DNA of 64,000 bases from Cellulomonas iranensis NBRC 101100 = JCM 18110. GTDB taxonomy: Bacteria; Actinomycetota; Actinomycetes; Actinomycetales; Cellulomonadaceae. Within the stretch, counting starts at the first letter, position 1. Every line of letters starts with the position of its first letter. Below, in pieces: positions 50,226-58,273 of this stretch. The DNA lies in contig NZ_BCRB01000012.1 in assembly GCF_001552375.1 (NCBI RefSeq), positions 1-64,000 on the forward strand, read 5' to 3'. Under the pieces are notes generated by a model that was given only the letters and a program-made list of their open reading frames with translations, did no database searches and was not told the DNA's origin. Position numbers and translations under genes: made by a program.

Positions 50226-50906
50226 GTGGCGGACGCGCCGCACGTGCCGTCGGCCGCCGGGCCCGCGTGGGCCCGGTGGGTCGGGCGGTTCCTCGCGCGC
50301 GTCGTGTGGGACACGCACGTCACCGGTGCCGAGCGCGTGCCGCGCAGCGGGCCGGTCGTGCTCGCGGCCAACCACGTGACGCTGCTCGACGGCCCGCTGC
50401 TCATCGGCGTCGCGCCGCGGCCCCTGCACATCCTCGTCAAGCAGGAGATGTTCCACGGGCCGGTCGGGGCCGTGCTGCGCGCCGCGGGTCAGATCCCCGT
50501 GGACCGTGCGATGGGGCGGCCCGCGCTGCAGGCCGGGCTCGGCGTCCTGCGGCGCGGCGGTGCCGTCGGGATCTTCCCCGAGGGCACGCGCGGGCGCGGC
50601 ACCGCGGAGCAGGTGCGGGCCGGTGCCGCGTGGCTCGCGGTGCACGGCGACGCGCCGGTCGTACCCGTCGCGATCCTCGGGACGCGCCTGACGGGGGAGT
50701 CGGTGCGCGGGCTGCCGCCGCTGCGGCGCGACGTGCACGTCGAGATCGGCGACCCCGTCGACGTCGCCGGCGAGGGGCTGTCGCGGCGCGAGGCGATCGA
50801 CCGCGCGGGGCGCCTCGTGCAGGCCGCGATGAGCGAGCTCGTCGTCGCGGCGCAGCGGCGCACGGGCGTCGCGCTGCCCGCCGACGACCCCCGCTCGACG
50901 GCCTGA
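50226..50906 (+). CDS. plsC: 1-acyl-sn-glycerol-3-phosphate acyltransferase (PlsC family)
   Basis: 226 residues with the acyltransferase motif H-x4-D (NHVTLLDG, His50 and Asp55), then FPEGTRGRG and VPVAILG. Acylates lysophosphatidate in phospholipid synthesis, or a related acceptor. The GTG begins one base after the cmk stop, so it is translationally coupled; cmk-plsC-der is a familiar order in actinobacteria. Confidence 0.92.
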   Translation: MADAPHVPSAAGPAWARWVGRFLARVVWDTHVTGAERVPRSGPVVLAANHVTLLDGPLLIGVAPRPLHILVKQEMFHGPVGAVLRAAGQIPVDRAMGRPALQAGLGVLRRGGAVGIFPEGTRGRGTAEQVRAGAAWLAVHGDAPVVPVAILGTRLTGESVRGLPPLRRDVHVEIGDPVDVAGEGLSRREAIDRAGRLVQAAMSELVVAAQRRTGVALPADDPRSTA

Positions 50907-50964
50907 CGCACGGCCCGCCGGGGCCGCGCGGGGGCCCGTGTCGGTGCCGGGGCGCGCGACGGGG

Positions 50965-50970
50965 GAGAAT
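50965..50970 (+). promoter_or_regulatory. -10-like element, leaderless der
   Basis: GAGAAT, six bases before the der ATG. The G-run between them could instead serve as a weak ribosome binding site. Confidence 0.3.
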
Positions 50971-50976
50971 GGGGGC

Positions 50977-52509
50977 ATGGAGCAGCCCGACCCGACCCTG
51001 ACGCGCGTCGACCCGCAGGACGCCGCCGAGCCGAGCGCGCCGCTCGACGCCGCCGCACCGCCCGCCGACGACGTCGACGACGAGGCCCGTGAGCGCGCGC
51101 TGCGCGCCGGGCTCGAGGAGTACGAGCTCGAGGACGACGACCTCGCGCTGCTCGAGGGCGAGGGCCTCGACGACGGCGGCGTCGACGTCGAGGCCGCCGC
51201 GCCGGTGCTCGCGGTCGTGGGCCGCCCGAACGTCGGCAAGTCCACGCTCGTCAACCGGATCCTTGGGCGCCGCGAGGCGGTCGTCGAGGACAAGCCGGGC
51301 GTCACGCGCGACCGCGTGAGCTACCCCGCCGAGTGGTCCGGGCGCCGGTTCACGGTCGTCGACACCGGCGGCTGGGAGGTCGACGTCGCGGGCATCGACA
51401 AGCGCGTCGCGCAGCAGGCCGAGGTCGCGATCGACCTGGCCGACGCCGTGCTGTTCGTCGTCGACGCGACCGTCGGCTCGACCGACACCGACGAGCAGGT
51501 CGTGCGCCTGCTGCGCCGCTCGGGCAAGCCCGTCGTGCTCGTCGCCAACAAGGTCGACGGCCCGGCCGTCGAGGCGGACGCGGCCGCGCTGTGGTCGCTG
51601 GGCCTGGGGGAGCCGCACCCGATCTCGGCGCTGCACGGCCGCGGCACCGGTGACCTGCTCGACGCCGCGATGCGCGCGCTGCCGACCGTGTCGGCGCACG
51701 CCGTGCCGCTGCCCGACGGTCCGCGTCGCGTCGCGCTCGTGGGCCGCCCGAACGTCGGCAAGTCCTCGCTGCTCAACAAGGTCGTCGGGTCCGAGCGCGT
51801 GGTCGTCGACGACCTCGCGGGCACGACCCGCGACCCGGTCGACGAGCTCGTCGCGCTCGGCGGACGCCCGTGGGTGTTCGTCGACACCGCCGGCATCCGC
51901 CGCCGCGTGCACCAGACCACGGGCGCGGACTTCTACGCGTCGCTGCGCACGCAGGCCGCGATCGAGAAGGCCGAGGTCGCGGTCGTGCTCGTGGACGCGT
52001 CGGCGCCCATGACCGAGCAGGACATCCGCATCGTGCAGCAGGTCATCGACGCGGGCCGCGCGCTGGTCGTCGCGTACAACAAGTGGGACCTCATGGACGA
52101 GGACCGCCGCCCGTTCCTCGAGCGCGAGATCGAGCAGCAGCTCGTGCAGGTGCAGTGGGCGCCGCGCGTCAACGTCTCGGCGCGCACCGGCTGGCACACC
52201 GACCGCCTGGTGCCGGCGCTCGAGCGGTCGCTCGAGTCGTGGGACACGCGTATCCCGACGGGTCGCCTCAACGCGTTCCTCGGCGAGCTGGTCTCGGCGC
52301 ACCCGCACCCGCTGCGCGGCGGCAAGCAGCCCCGCATCCTGTTTGCGACGCAGGCCTCGACGCGTCCGCCGCGGTTCGTCATCTTCGCCAGCGGGTTCCT
52401 CGAGGCCGGGTACCGCCGGTTCATCGAGCGCCGCCTGCGCGAGACGTTCGGCTTCGAGGGCACGCCCATCACCATCTCGGTGCGGGTCCGCGAGAAGCGC
52501 CGCCGGTGA
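50977..52509 (+). CDS. der: Ribosome biogenesis GTPase Der (EngA)
   Basis: 510 residues: an acidic Asp/Glu/Ala-rich N-terminal extension (1-70) usual in actinobacteria, then two tandem GTPase domains, each with GRPNVGKS, a DTGG or DTAG switch and NK-D motifs (NKVDG; NKWD), and a C-terminal KH-like domain ending in VREKRR. Needed for 50S subunit assembly. The ATG at 50977 follows 13 non-conserved in-frame codons that are excluded. Confidence 0.96.
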   Translation: MEQPDPTLTRVDPQDAAEPSAPLDAAAPPADDVDDEARERALRAGLEEYELEDDDLALLEGEGLDDGGVDVEAAAPVLAVVGRPNVGKSTLVNRILGRREAVVEDKPGVTRDRVSYPAEWSGRRFTVVDTGGWEVDVAGIDKRVAQQAEVAIDLADAVLFVVDATVGSTDTDEQVVRLLRRSGKPVVLVANKVDGPAVEADAAALWSLGLGEPHPISALHGRGTGDLLDAAMRALPTVSAHAVPLPDGPRRVALVGRPNVGKSSLLNKVVGSERVVVDDLAGTTRDPVDELVALGGRPWVFVDTAGIRRRVHQTTGADFYASLRTQAAIEKAEVAVVLVDASAPMTEQDIRIVQQVIDAGRALVVAYNKWDLMDEDRRPFLEREIEQQLVQVQWAPRVNVSARTGWHTDRLVPALERSLESWDTRIPTGRLNAFLGELVSAHPHPLRGGKQPRILFATQASTRPPRFVIFASGFLEAGYRRFIERRLRETFGFEGTPITISVRVREKRRR

Positions 52510-52528
52510 GCCTGCGCGCGGGCACGCC

Positions 52529-53581
52529 GTGACCTCGCTGCAGGACGGCGGCTCGCCGCGCCGCGTGACGACGCACGCGCTGCTGCGGCTCGGGCTGCCG
52601 CGCGACCCGCGCGCCACGCGGCACCTGGGGACGTTCCTCGTCGCGACCGCGGCGACCGTGCTGCTCACGCGCGCGTTCCTCGCGGCGACCGGGTACCCGC
52701 AGGTCGGCGGCGACGGCCTGCACATCGCGCACGTGCTGTGGGGCGGGCTGCTCATGGCGCTCGCGTTCGTGCTGCTGCTGTCGTTCGCGGGGCCCGCGCT
52801 GCGGCCGCTGGGGTCGCTGGTCGGCGGCGTCGGGTTCGGGCTGTTCGTCGACGAGGTCGGCAAGTTCGTCACGTCCGACAACGACTACTTCTACGAGCCG
52901 ACGGCCGCGATCGTGTACGCGACGGTCGTCGGGCTGGGGCTGCTCGCCGAGGCGCTGCACGGGCGGCGCGAGCCGGACCCGCGCGAGGAGCTCGCGGGGG
53001 CGGTCGACGAGGCGGTTGCGGGGGTCGTGGGTGGCTTCACGCCGTCGGCGCGGCGCCGGGCCGAGGCGCACCTGCGGCACGCGGGCGACGTGCACGGCGC
53101 CGCGCAGGCCCGCGCGCTGGTCGACAGCATCGCCGAGGACGACGTCGCGCTGCCCGACCCCGTCGGTGCCGTGTCGTCGTTCGCGGTGCGGGTGCTGCAC
53201 ACCCTCATCAAGGCGCGGTTCGTGCCGTGGCTCGCGGTGCTCGTGCTGCTCGGGTCGTCGGCGTTCACCGTCGCGCGCGCCGTCACGGGGTGGTGGAGCG
53301 GCGACGGGAGCCCCGCGTGGGTGCTGGTCGGCGCGCTCGTCGCCGCGGCGGCCAGCGGCGTGCTGTGCGTCGTGGGGCTGCTGCGCGTCGGCGGGGACGC
53401 GATCGAGGGCTACCTGTGGTTCCGGCGTGCGGTGATCGTGTCGCTGCTGGTGACGCAGTTCTTCCTGTTCCGGCTCTCGCAGTGGGACGCGTCCTGGGGG
53501 CTGCTGGTCGACCTGCTGGTGCTGGGGCTGGTGGCCGCCGAGCTCGACGCGCTGCGGCGGCGGGCGGACGGCGAGGGCTGA
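52529..53581 (+). CDS. Unknown polytopic membrane protein
   Basis: 350 residues. Predicted helices at about 35-55, 70-90, 95-115, 125-145, 230-250, 260-285, 295-315 and 320-340, with a soluble Ala/Arg/Glu-rich block (about 145-225) in the middle. The first half has a striking motif run: HIAHVLWGG in one helix, FVDEVGKFVT-x-DNDYFY after the next, and YATVVGLGLL. The conserved-looking His, Asp and Glu near membranes suggest metal or proton chemistry, but I cannot assign a family. The GTG follows der by 19 bases and may be cotranscribed. Confidence 0.75.
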   Translation: MTSLQDGGSPRRVTTHALLRLGLPRDPRATRHLGTFLVATAATVLLTRAFLAATGYPQVGGDGLHIAHVLWGGLLMALAFVLLLSFAGPALRPLGSLVGGVGFGLFVDEVGKFVTSDNDYFYEPTAAIVYATVVGLGLLAEALHGRREPDPREELAGAVDEAVAGVVGGFTPSARRRAEAHLRHAGDVHGAAQARALVDSIAEDDVALPDPVGAVSSFAVRVLHTLIKARFVPWLAVLVLLGSSAFTVARAVTGWWSGDGSPAWVLVGALVAAAASGVLCVVGLLRVGGDAIEGYLWFRRAVIVSLLVTQFFLFRLSQWDASWGLLVDLLVLGLVAAELDALRRRADGEG

Positions 53582-53582
53582 C

Positions 53583-53604
53583 GGGCACCGGGGCGGCGTG
53601 CCCC
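53583..53604 (+). terminator. Short stem-loop after membrane-protein gene
   Basis: GGGCAC (53583-53588) pairs with GTGCCC (53599-53604) directly after the stop codon. Modest strength. Confidence 0.35.
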
Positions 53605-53819
53605 GGTTCGTCGCGGTGCGCGGGCGCCGCGGGTGTCGGCGGGGGATGCCGGCCGGTACCCGCGGCACGCGAGGTGTGCGGCGTTGCGGCGGCTGGACGG
53701 CCGGAACGCCGCACGGTCGGCGCACCGCGGGCGGGTTCGCGACGCGTGCGGGTCGCCTCGGGGCGCGGCCCCGGGGCGGCGTCGTCTCATCCGCTGGTCA
53801 TCCCATGAATAAGTGGGCC

Positions 53820-53842
53820 CATGCATGCATGATGCATGCATG
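53820..53842. promoter_or_regulatory. Palindromic operator candidate over the GntR gene start
   Basis: Eleven-base arms (53820-53830 and 53832-53842), built of ATGCATGC units, are perfect inverted repeats around G53831. The right arm contains the likely ATG of the GntR-type regulator, so binding would block transcription or initiation. Such an AT-rich, symmetric block stands out in this genome. Confidence 0.6.
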
Positions 53843-54532
53843 CCGCGCCGATCGTCCGCCCCGCCCGCGTCCGCCGCCGATACCGCCTACCGGCACGTCA
53901 AGGACGCGCTGCTCGGCGGCCGGCACCCCGGCGGCACGATGCTCAGCGAGGTCGACGTCGCCGCCGAGCTCGGCGTCAGCCGCACGCCCGTGCGCGAGGC
54001 GTTCCTGCGGCTGGCCGCCGAGGGGTGGCTGCGGCTGTTCCCCAAGCGCGGGGCGCTCGTCGTCCCCGCGACGCCGGGCGAGGCGCAGGACGTGCTCGAC
54101 GCGCGCCTGCTGCTCGAGGGGCACGCGGTCGAGCAGGTGCTCGCGGGGCCGCCGGGCGCGCGCGAGGAGCTCGTCGCCACGCTGCGCGCGCTCGTCGCCC
54201 GGCAGCGCGACGCGCTCGACGCCGACACGCACGACGACGACGCCGACCTGGACGCCTACGCCGACCTCGACGCCGCGTTCCACCACGCGATCGTCGCGGC
54301 GGGCGGCAACGCCGTGCTCACCCAGGTCGCCGGGACCCTGCGCGAGCGGCAGAGCCGCATGGTGGCGCTGTCCGTGGGGCGGTCGTCGGCGCGGGCCGCG
54401 ACGTTCGTCGACGGGCACGAGGCGCTCGTCGCCGCGATCGCCGACGGCGACGCGGCCGGCTTCCGGGCACGGCTCGCCGCGCACGTGCACGACGCGCACG
54501 GCACCGCCGGGCGGCACGGAGGGCAGCGGTGA
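53840..54532 (+). CDS. GntR-family regulator, FadR subfamily
   Basis: 230 residues. N-terminal winged helix (about 12-75, with LSEVDVAAELGVSRTPVREAFLRLAAEGWLRL) and a C-terminal all-helical FCD effector domain with the metal-type pattern D-x3-H (DLDAAFHHAIV) and a late His-rich segment (AHVHDAHG). Ligands of this class are usually small carboxylates, with bound metal. ATGs at 53825 and 53840 are both possible and both lie in the palindrome. Overlaps an exporter gene by four bases, which it probably controls along with itself. Confidence 0.88.
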   Translation: MPRRSSAPPASAADTAYRHVKDALLGGRHPGGTMLSEVDVAAELGVSRTPVREAFLRLAAEGWLRLFPKRGALVVPATPGEAQDVLDARLLLEGHAVEQVLAGPPGAREELVATLRALVARQRDALDADTHDDDADLDAYADLDAAFHHAIVAAGGNAVLTQVAGTLRERQSRMVALSVGRSSARAATFVDGHEALVAAIADGDAAGFRARLAAHVHDAHGTAGRHGGQR

Positions 54533-55920
54533 GCCGCACGACGTCGGCAGGCCACACGCCCGCGGCGGGCGCGGGTGTCGCCGCCGCCGCACCTGCGCCC
54601 ACGCGCGCGGCCGGCGCGGCCGGCGACGTGTCCGCTCCCGATCCGTCCGCGCAGACCGGCCCCGAGGTGCCTCCCCGGACCTCGCCCGCAGCCCCCGCGG
54701 GCAGGGTCGTCGGCGCGCACGCGTGGCGCGGCGTCGCCGCGCTCATGCTCGCGGTCGCGTGGGGCGGCAACGAGTTCACGCCGCTGCTCGTCATGTACCG
54801 CGACGTCAGCCACCTGACCGCGCTCACGGTCGACGTGCTGCTCGGTGCGTACGTCGTCGGGATCGTGCCCGCGCTGCTCGTCGGCGGTCCGCTGTCGGAC
54901 CGGTACGGGCGCCGACCGCTGCTGCTGCCCGCCGCGCCGCTCGGCGTGCTGGGCTCGCTCGTCATCGCGTTCGGTCCCGCGTCGGCGCCCGCGCTCGCGG
55001 CCGGGCGCGTGCTGTCCGGCGTCGCGCTCGGGCTCGTCATGGCCGTCGGGACCACGTGGGTCGCCGAGCTGAGCGCCGCCACCGGCGACGCCGGTGCCGG
55101 GCCGCGGCGCGCGTCGCTCGCGCTCACGCTCGGGTTCCTGCTCGGGGCCGGCACCGCCGGTGCGCTCGCGCAGTGGGGGCCGTGGCGCACGGGCACCCCA
55201 TACCTCGTGCACGCGTGCGTCGCGCTCGCGGCCATGGCCGCCGTGCTGTCGGTGCCCGAGACGCATGCCGCACCGCCGCGCGCACCCGGCGCGCGGCTGC
55301 GCGACGACCTGCGCGTGCCCGCGGTCGCGCACCGGCGGTTCTGGCGCGTCGTCGTGCCGGTCGCGCCGTGGGTCTTCGGGGCCGTCGGCAGCGCCTACGC
55401 GGTGCTGCCCGGGTTGCTGCGCCGCAGCGCCGGGGGAGTGCCGATCGCCTTCGCGGCGTTCCTCACGGTCGTCACGCTCGCGAGCGGGTTCGCCGTCCAG
55501 CAGCTCGCGCGGCGCATCGACACCGCGCGCAGCGCGCGGGCGTCGGTCGTCGCGATGGCCATCGTCGTGCCCGGCATGGCGGCCGCGGCCTGGGCGAGCG
55601 CCACGCTCAGCCTCGCGGTCGCGGTGCTCGCCGCGGTCGTGCTCGGCGCCGGGTACGGGCTCGCGCTGGTCGCGGGCCTGTCCGAGGTGCAGCGCATCGC
55701 GACGCCCGACGACCTCGCGGGCCTGACCGCCGTCTACTACTCGGTGGCGTACACCGGGTTCTTCGTGCCCGCTGCGCTCGCGTGGCTCTCGACGCGGTGG
55801 GCGTACCCGGCGATGTTCGTCGCGGGCGCCGTGATCGCGACGGCGTGCCTGGTCGCGGTGGCGTGCGCGTGGCGCGCTCACCTCCCGACGGGTGACGAGA
55901 CGACCCCGCGAGTGCGGTAG
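54529..55920 (+). CDS. MFS transporter controlled by GntR-type regulator
   Basis: 463 residues: an unusual 60-residue Ala/Pro/Thr-rich N-terminus, then about 12 helices. The loop 2-3 motif GGPLSDRYGRRPLLL is the classic MFS motif A. Direction and substrate are unknown; drug:H+ antiporters and carboxylate carriers both use it. GGAGG precedes the GTG, which overlaps the regulator's stop. The TAG stop is also the first three bases of a -10 box for the tRNA gene. Confidence 0.87.
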   Translation: MSRTTSAGHTPAAGAGVAAAAPAPTRAAGAAGDVSAPDPSAQTGPEVPPRTSPAAPAGRVVGAHAWRGVAALMLAVAWGGNEFTPLLVMYRDVSHLTALTVDVLLGAYVVGIVPALLVGGPLSDRYGRRPLLLPAAPLGVLGSLVIAFGPASAPALAAGRVLSGVALGLVMAVGTTWVAELSAATGDAGAGPRRASLALTLGFLLGAGTAGALAQWGPWRTGTPYLVHACVALAAMAAVLSVPETHAAPPRAPGARLRDDLRVPAVAHRRFWRVVVPVAPWVFGAVGSAYAVLPGLLRRSAGGVPIAFAAFLTVVTLASGFAVQQLARRIDTARSARASVVAMAIVVPGMAAAAWASATLSLAVAVLAAVVLGAGYGLALVAGLSEVQRIATPDDLAGLTAVYYSVAYTGFFVPAALAWLSTRWAYPAMFVAGAVIATACLVAVACAWRAHLPTGDETTPRVR

Positions 55921-55923
55921 AGT
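55918..55923 (+). promoter_or_regulatory. -10 box of tRNA-Pro gene
   Basis: TAGAGT begins in the stop codon of the MFS gene and lies 23 bases before the mature tRNA 5' end. Confidence 0.45.
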
Positions 55924-55946
55924 TTCCGAGGCCCCTGCGGGGGTGA

Positions 55947-56020
<74 letters not shown>

Positions 56021-56022
56021 CC

Positions 56023-56042
56023 GTCCGACGTCGTCCGACGTC
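56023..56042 (+). repeat. Tandem ten-base repeat after tRNA
   Basis: GTCCGACGTC occurs twice head to tail just past the tRNA 3' end. No integrase or second tRNA fragment is near, so it is likely a slippage duplication. Confidence 0.5.
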
Positions 56043-56044
56043 GA

Positions 56045-56080
56045 GAACGCCCGTAGCCGGGAAGTCGGCTACGGGCGTTC
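56045..56080 (+). terminator. 14-bp terminator after tRNA-Pro
   Basis: Perfect arms 56045-56058 and 56067-56080 with an eight-base loop, right after the tRNA. It also faces the convergent MFS gene and could serve both. Confidence 0.7.
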
Positions 56081-56156
56081 GGCGTTCACCGGGCAGGAGC
56101 GGTGGGTGCCTAGCGCCGCTCCTCGTTCCGGGTGTGGCCTCTCGGGTGGTGCCCGT

Positions 56157-57338
56157 CTACGTGCTCGTGGCCGTCGCGGGCTCGGGTGTCGTGGTCGGCC
56201 GGTTCCCTCGCCCCGGCGGGGCGATCGCCGCCGTGAGCACGAGCGCGAGACCGGCGGGGGCGAGCGCCCAGCCCGCGAGCGTCCCGGCCCGTGCGCCTGC
56301 CGCGAGGAGCGCGCCGCCCGCCGCGGCACCGACGGCCGAGCCCAGGTACATCGCGGCCATCTGGAACGCGACCACCGACATCGCGCGCTCGGGGGCGTGC
56401 TGCGTGAGCGCCTGCTGCAGCGTCGGCACGCTCGCCCAGCCGGCGGCTCCCCACAGGGCGGCGGCGACGAGCCACGTCGCGGGGGACGTGGTGAGCGCCA
56501 GCAGCGCGAAGCCGACCAGCAGCAGCGCCGGGAGCCCGACGAGCAGCGGGCGCGGCCTGTGGCGGTCGAGCGGCCGGCCGACGGCGGCCGAGCCGGCGAC
56601 ACCGCCGACGCCCCAGGCCCAGACCAGCGCGAACCCGAATCCGCCGAGGCCGCGGTCCTGCGCCATCGGCAGCACGTACGTGTAGAGGCCGAGGCTCGCG
56701 ACGCCCAGCAGGAACGCGGCGGCCACGCCCACGAGGGTCCGCGCGTCGCGGACCGCGGCCAGCGGTGACGCCGCCGCGGTCGACGGCAGCGGCGGGAGGG
56801 TGTTGCGGCGCGTGGCCAGGGCCGCCATGCTGACGACGCCCACGGCGACGACGAGCGCCATCGTCCACCGCCAGCCGAACCGCTCGCCGACGAGCATGCC
56901 GAGCGGCACGCCGGCGACCGTGCCGGTCGACAGGCCGAACGTCACGAGGGACATCGCGCGGCCGCGTTCGTGCTGCTCGACCATCGCCGCGGCCGTCGCG
57001 GTCGCGACCGCGGTGAGGACGCCCGCGCCGACGCCGGCGACGACGCGCGACGCGAGGAACAGCGGCAGCCCGGCGGCGACGGCCGTCACGAGGTTGCCGA
57101 GGTTGAACAGCCCGAGCGCGACGAGCAGGGCACGTGCCGTCCCGGCTCGGGTCAGCCGTCCCGAGAGGGCCGGGCCGGCGACGGCGTACGCGGCGGTGAA
57201 CGCCGTGACGCCCAGCCCGACGGCGGCGACGCCCGTGCCGAGGTCCTCGGCGATGCGGGGCAGGACGCCGGCCAGCACGTACGCGTCGACGCCGAGCGAG
57301 ACGGCGGCCACGACCAGGGGCCACAGGCGGCGCGTCAC
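56157..57338 (-). CDS. MFS exporter controlled by ArsR-type regulator
   Basis: 393 residues, about 12 helices, of the AraJ/drug:H+ antiporter-1 type: VDAYVLAGVLPRIAEDLG at the N-terminus, motif A variant GPALSGRLTRAGTARALL, and RVVAGVGAGVLTAVATATAAAMV. Probably an efflux carrier; substrate unknown. The GTG overlaps the stop of the ArsR-type regulator gene (GTGA), so they form one unit. Not closely similar to the other MFS protein nearby. Confidence 0.88.
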   Translation of the reverse strand: MTRRLWPLVVAAVSLGVDAYVLAGVLPRIAEDLGTGVAAVGLGVTAFTAAYAVAGPALSGRLTRAGTARALLVALGLFNLGNLVTAVAAGLPLFLASRVVAGVGAGVLTAVATATAAAMVEQHERGRAMSLVTFGLSTGTVAGVPLGMLVGERFGWRWTMALVVAVGVVSMAALATRRNTLPPLPSTAAASPLAAVRDARTLVGVAAAFLLGVASLGLYTYVLPMAQDRGLGGFGFALVWAWGVGGVAGSAAVGRPLDRHRPRPLLVGLPALLLVGFALLALTTSPATWLVAAALWGAAGWASVPTLQQALTQHAPERAMSVVAFQMAAMYLGSAVGAAAGGALLAAGARAGTLAGWALAPAGLALVLTAAIAPPGRGNRPTTTPEPATATST

Positions 57339-57673
57339 GGGTGCGGGTCCGTGAGGTCGGTGGTGCGCTCGTACCCGTCGAGCACCGCGCCGAGCAGCCC
57401 GGGGAACCGGGACTCGAGGTCCTCGGTGCGCAGGCTGATGAGGCACTTGCGGCCCTGCGCGCGCACGTGCACGACGCCGGACTCGCGCAGCAGGCTCGTG
57501 TGGTGCGTAAGCGTCGAGCGCGGCAGGTCGGGGCCCAGCTCGAGGCTGTCGGTCTCGCCCTGCGCGGCGAGCACGCGCACCATGGCGAGCCGCAGCGGCT
57601 CGCTCAGCGCGAACAGCACGCGGGGGATCGCGATCTCGTCCGTGTCGGGGTGGTGGTAGGTCCGAGGTGACAC
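57335..57673 (-). CDS. ArsR-family transcriptional regulator
   Basis: 112 residues. A winged helix with FALSEPLRLAMVRVLAAQGE, recognition helix RSTLTHHTSLLRESGVVHVRAQGRKCLISL, and a C-terminal dimer helix. A single cysteine argues against a classic multi-Cys metal sensor; this class often senses drugs or unknown cues. The GTG at 57673 is used: the longer frame starts at a TTG that is actually the -35 box. The upstream palindrome is the likely self-operator. Confidence 0.85.
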   Translation of the reverse strand: MSPRTYHHPDTDEIAIPRVLFALSEPLRLAMVRVLAAQGETDSLELGPDLPRSTLTHHTSLLRESGVVHVRAQGRKCLISLRTEDLESRFPGLLGAVLDGYERTTDLTDPHP

Positions 57674-57699
57674 CGGCAGTCCTGTCGTTCGAAAGAAGT

Positions 57700-57716
57700 C
57701 GCACAATAATTGTGCG
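57700..57716. promoter_or_regulatory. ArsR operator palindrome
   Basis: CGCACAAT-A-ATTGTGCG, a perfect 8-1-8 inverted repeat, AT-rich at the centre, lying just downstream of the -10 box so that it covers the transcription start. Fits ArsR autorepression. Confidence 0.7.
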
Positions 57717-57719
57717 GCG

Positions 57720-57748
57720 AATCTCGCACGATCGGAGCGGGAGGTCAA
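57720..57748 (-). promoter_or_regulatory. Promoter of arsR-MFS unit
   Basis: Minus-strand TTGACC (57748-57743), a 17-base spacer and GAGATT (57725-57720). The -35 is among the best in the window. Confidence 0.6.
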
Positions 57749-57770
57749 ACCCGCACGGACGGCCGGGCCG

Positions 57771-58202
57771 TCACCGGGGCTCGGTGCCCGACCCCGACTC
57801 GTCCCGCCAGGCCTGGTGCGTGTCGCCGACGCTCACGACCGTCCACGTCCCGCACGCGTACCCGTCGGCCGGCAGCGGGTCGAGCAGCCACGCGGCCTCG
57901 AGGTCGGGCGCGCCGGTGACGGACGTGGCGGTGCAGTGCTGCGCGTCGAACGGCGTGGGGCTGGTCCAACGCATCACCCCCGCGTGCCCGTCGAGCTGGG
58001 CGAGCAGCCGCACGTCCGTCGCGTCCTGGGGGAGGAACCCCTGGAAGCGGAAGGACTGGCCGGACCTCTCGACGTCGGCGCTCGTGGCGTAGGTGAACTC
58101 GCGCCGCCCCACCGGGAACACGTCCTGGAACGTCGCGCAGCCCGTGAGAGCGGCGGCCAGGACGAGCGTCGTGGTGGCCAGGACGGTGCGGCGGGTGGTC
58201 AT
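57771..58202 (-). CDS. Small lipoprotein of unknown function
   Basis: 143 residues with a signal peptide and lipobox LTGC (Cys22). The mature part has two further cysteines (QHCTATS and YACGTW) that could form a disulfide, and strands such as VGRREFTYATSADVERSGQSFRFQGFLPQDA. No family recognised. GGAG precedes the ATG. It lies downstream of the FtsX-type permease but after a stem-loop, so it may be the exported partner of that transporter. Confidence 0.8.
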   Translation of the reverse strand: MTTRRTVLATTTLVLAAALTGCATFQDVFPVGRREFTYATSADVERSGQSFRFQGFLPQDATDVRLLAQLDGHAGVMRWTSPTPFDAQHCTATSVTGAPDLEAAWLLDPLPADGYACGTWTVVSVGDTHQAWRDESGSGTEPR

Positions 58203-58244
58203 CGGGGTGCTCCTGTCGTCGGTCGGACGTGGGTGGTCGGCGGT

Positions 58245-58273
58245 GCCGCGACGCGAGACGCGGGCGTCGCGGC
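58245..58273 (-). terminator. 10-bp stem-loop after permease gene
   Basis: Arms 58245-58254 and 58264-58273 (nine-base loop) begin at the first base after the permease stop on the minus strand. Confidence 0.5.

Noticed and set aside
57674-57748. N-terminal extension of the ArsR-family protein starting with TTG at 57748
   Set aside because: That TTG is the start of the TTGACC -35 box, and the extension would translate through the operator palindrome; the family N-terminus fits the GTG at 57673.
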